Source: Flemingiibacterium sp045632605
Lineage (GTDB): Bacteria; Bacillota; Clostridia; Oscillospirales; CAG-272
Assembly (NCBI GenBank): GCA_045632605.1
Contig: JAZQXA010000004.1
Location: 1-5,218, forward strand
DNA length: 5,218 nt
Reading direction: 5' to 3'
The first letter of the stretch is position 1. Each line of letters opens with the position of its first letter. Both the position numbers and the translations under genes were made by a program. The notes under the pieces were generated by a model. The model was not told the DNA's origin and made no database searches. It saw only the letters and a program-made list of their open reading frames with translations. This document shows, piece after piece, positions 5,138 through 5,218 of the stretch.

Positions 5138-5156
5138 AAATTCAGAGAAAATGCAA
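5128..5156 (-). promoter_or_regulatory. Promoter of the araC-family gene
   Basis: On the minus strand TTGCAT (5156-5151), a weak -35 with three of six consensus bases, is followed after 17 bases by TATAAT (5133-5128). The start would be near 5121, giving a leader of about 60 nt to the ATG. It overlaps the divergent plus-strand promoter through the palindrome ATTATATAAT (5128-5137), so the two promoters probably exclude each other. Confidence 0.65.
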
Positions 5157-5171
5157 GAGAATAACAGAAAA

Positions 5172-5191
5172 ATATTTTGAAGTCAAAATAT
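5172..5191. repeat. 20-bp dyad in the leader of the divergent gene
   Basis: ATATTTTGA (5172-5180) and TCAAAATAT (5183-5191) are perfect inverted repeats around a 2-base centre (AG). It lies in the predicted 5' leader of the off-window gene and upstream of the araC -35. It could be a second protein-binding site or, as RNA, an 8-bp hairpin with an AAGT loop. It has no GC core and no U-tract, so it is not a terminator. Confidence 0.5.
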
Positions 5192-5207
5192 CAATTAAAT
5201 TTTATGT

Positions 5208-5218
5208 AAGGAGTTTTA
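5208..5218 (+). promoter_or_regulatory. Ribosome binding site of a gene starting just past the right edge
   Basis: AAGGAG (5208-5213) followed by TTTTA at the window end is a strong Shine-Dalgarno sequence with the right spacing for a start codon at or just after base 5219. Together with the plus-strand promoter at 5109-5137 it indicates a divergent gene, whose product cannot be seen. Confidence 0.65.

Noticed and set aside
1..5218. CRISPR array, insertion sequence, phage attachment site, tRNA or rRNA
   Set aside because: No spaced repeat series, transposase, terminal inverted repeats or RNA gene signatures were seen on either strand.

Overview
The window looks like chromosomal DNA of a low-to-moderate GC anaerobic Firmicute, most likely a gut-type Clostridia. 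The evidence is the oxygen-sensitive class III ribonucleotide reductase pair, canonical TTGAcA-17-TATAAT promoters, strong GGAGG-type ribosome binding sites, an ECF-type vitamin transporter subunit and a Gram-positive style lipoprotein. No phage, IS element, CRISPR array, tRNA or rRNA is visible. This placement is an inference from gene content, not a taxonomic identification.

Layout. (1) Positions 2-702, + strand: the 3' end of nrdD, overlapping by one base with nrdG, its radical-SAM activase. A strong hairpin (709-736) then separates them from a convergent unit. (2) Positions 741-2106, minus strand: a promoter, a long leader of about 290 nt carrying a cobalamin-type riboswitch and an intrinsic terminator, then a DUF4430-type lipoprotein and, two bases later, an ECF transporter S component. 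Together these read as a B12/corrinoid-regulated capture-and-uptake unit. (3) Positions 2146-3543, + strand: a divergent near-consensus promoter and a single gene for an AraM/EgsA-type glycerol-1-phosphate dehydrogenase, closed by a hairpin shared with the next, convergent gene. (4) Positions 3550-4175, minus strand: mscL with a perfect consensus promoter, a long Ala/Glu/Lys-rich cytoplasmic tail, and a ribosome binding site inside a 17-base inverted repeat. (5) Positions 4202-5218: an AraC-family regulator on the minus strand and a control region for it and for a divergent gene that starts just past the right edge.

Most interesting are two regulatory arrangements. The first is the riboswitch-controlled lipoprotein plus S component. 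The lipoprotein domain resembles the C-terminal domain of the eukaryotic B12 carriers (transcobalamin/intrinsic factor), and its leader has both a terminator and a hairpin that would hide the ribosome binding site. The second is the araC intergenic region. Two copies of AAGCAATATT lie exactly 21 bp apart, just upstream of the -35 box of an outward-facing promoter whose -10 is a perfect palindrome shared with the araC promoter. This is close to the geometry of AraC-activated promoters.

The functional units appear independent: DNA precursor synthesis, B12 acquisition, glycerol-1-phosphate metabolism, osmotic safety valve and a local sugar-type regulator. Apart from the lipoprotein/S-component pair and nrdDG, nothing in the sequence ties one unit to another.
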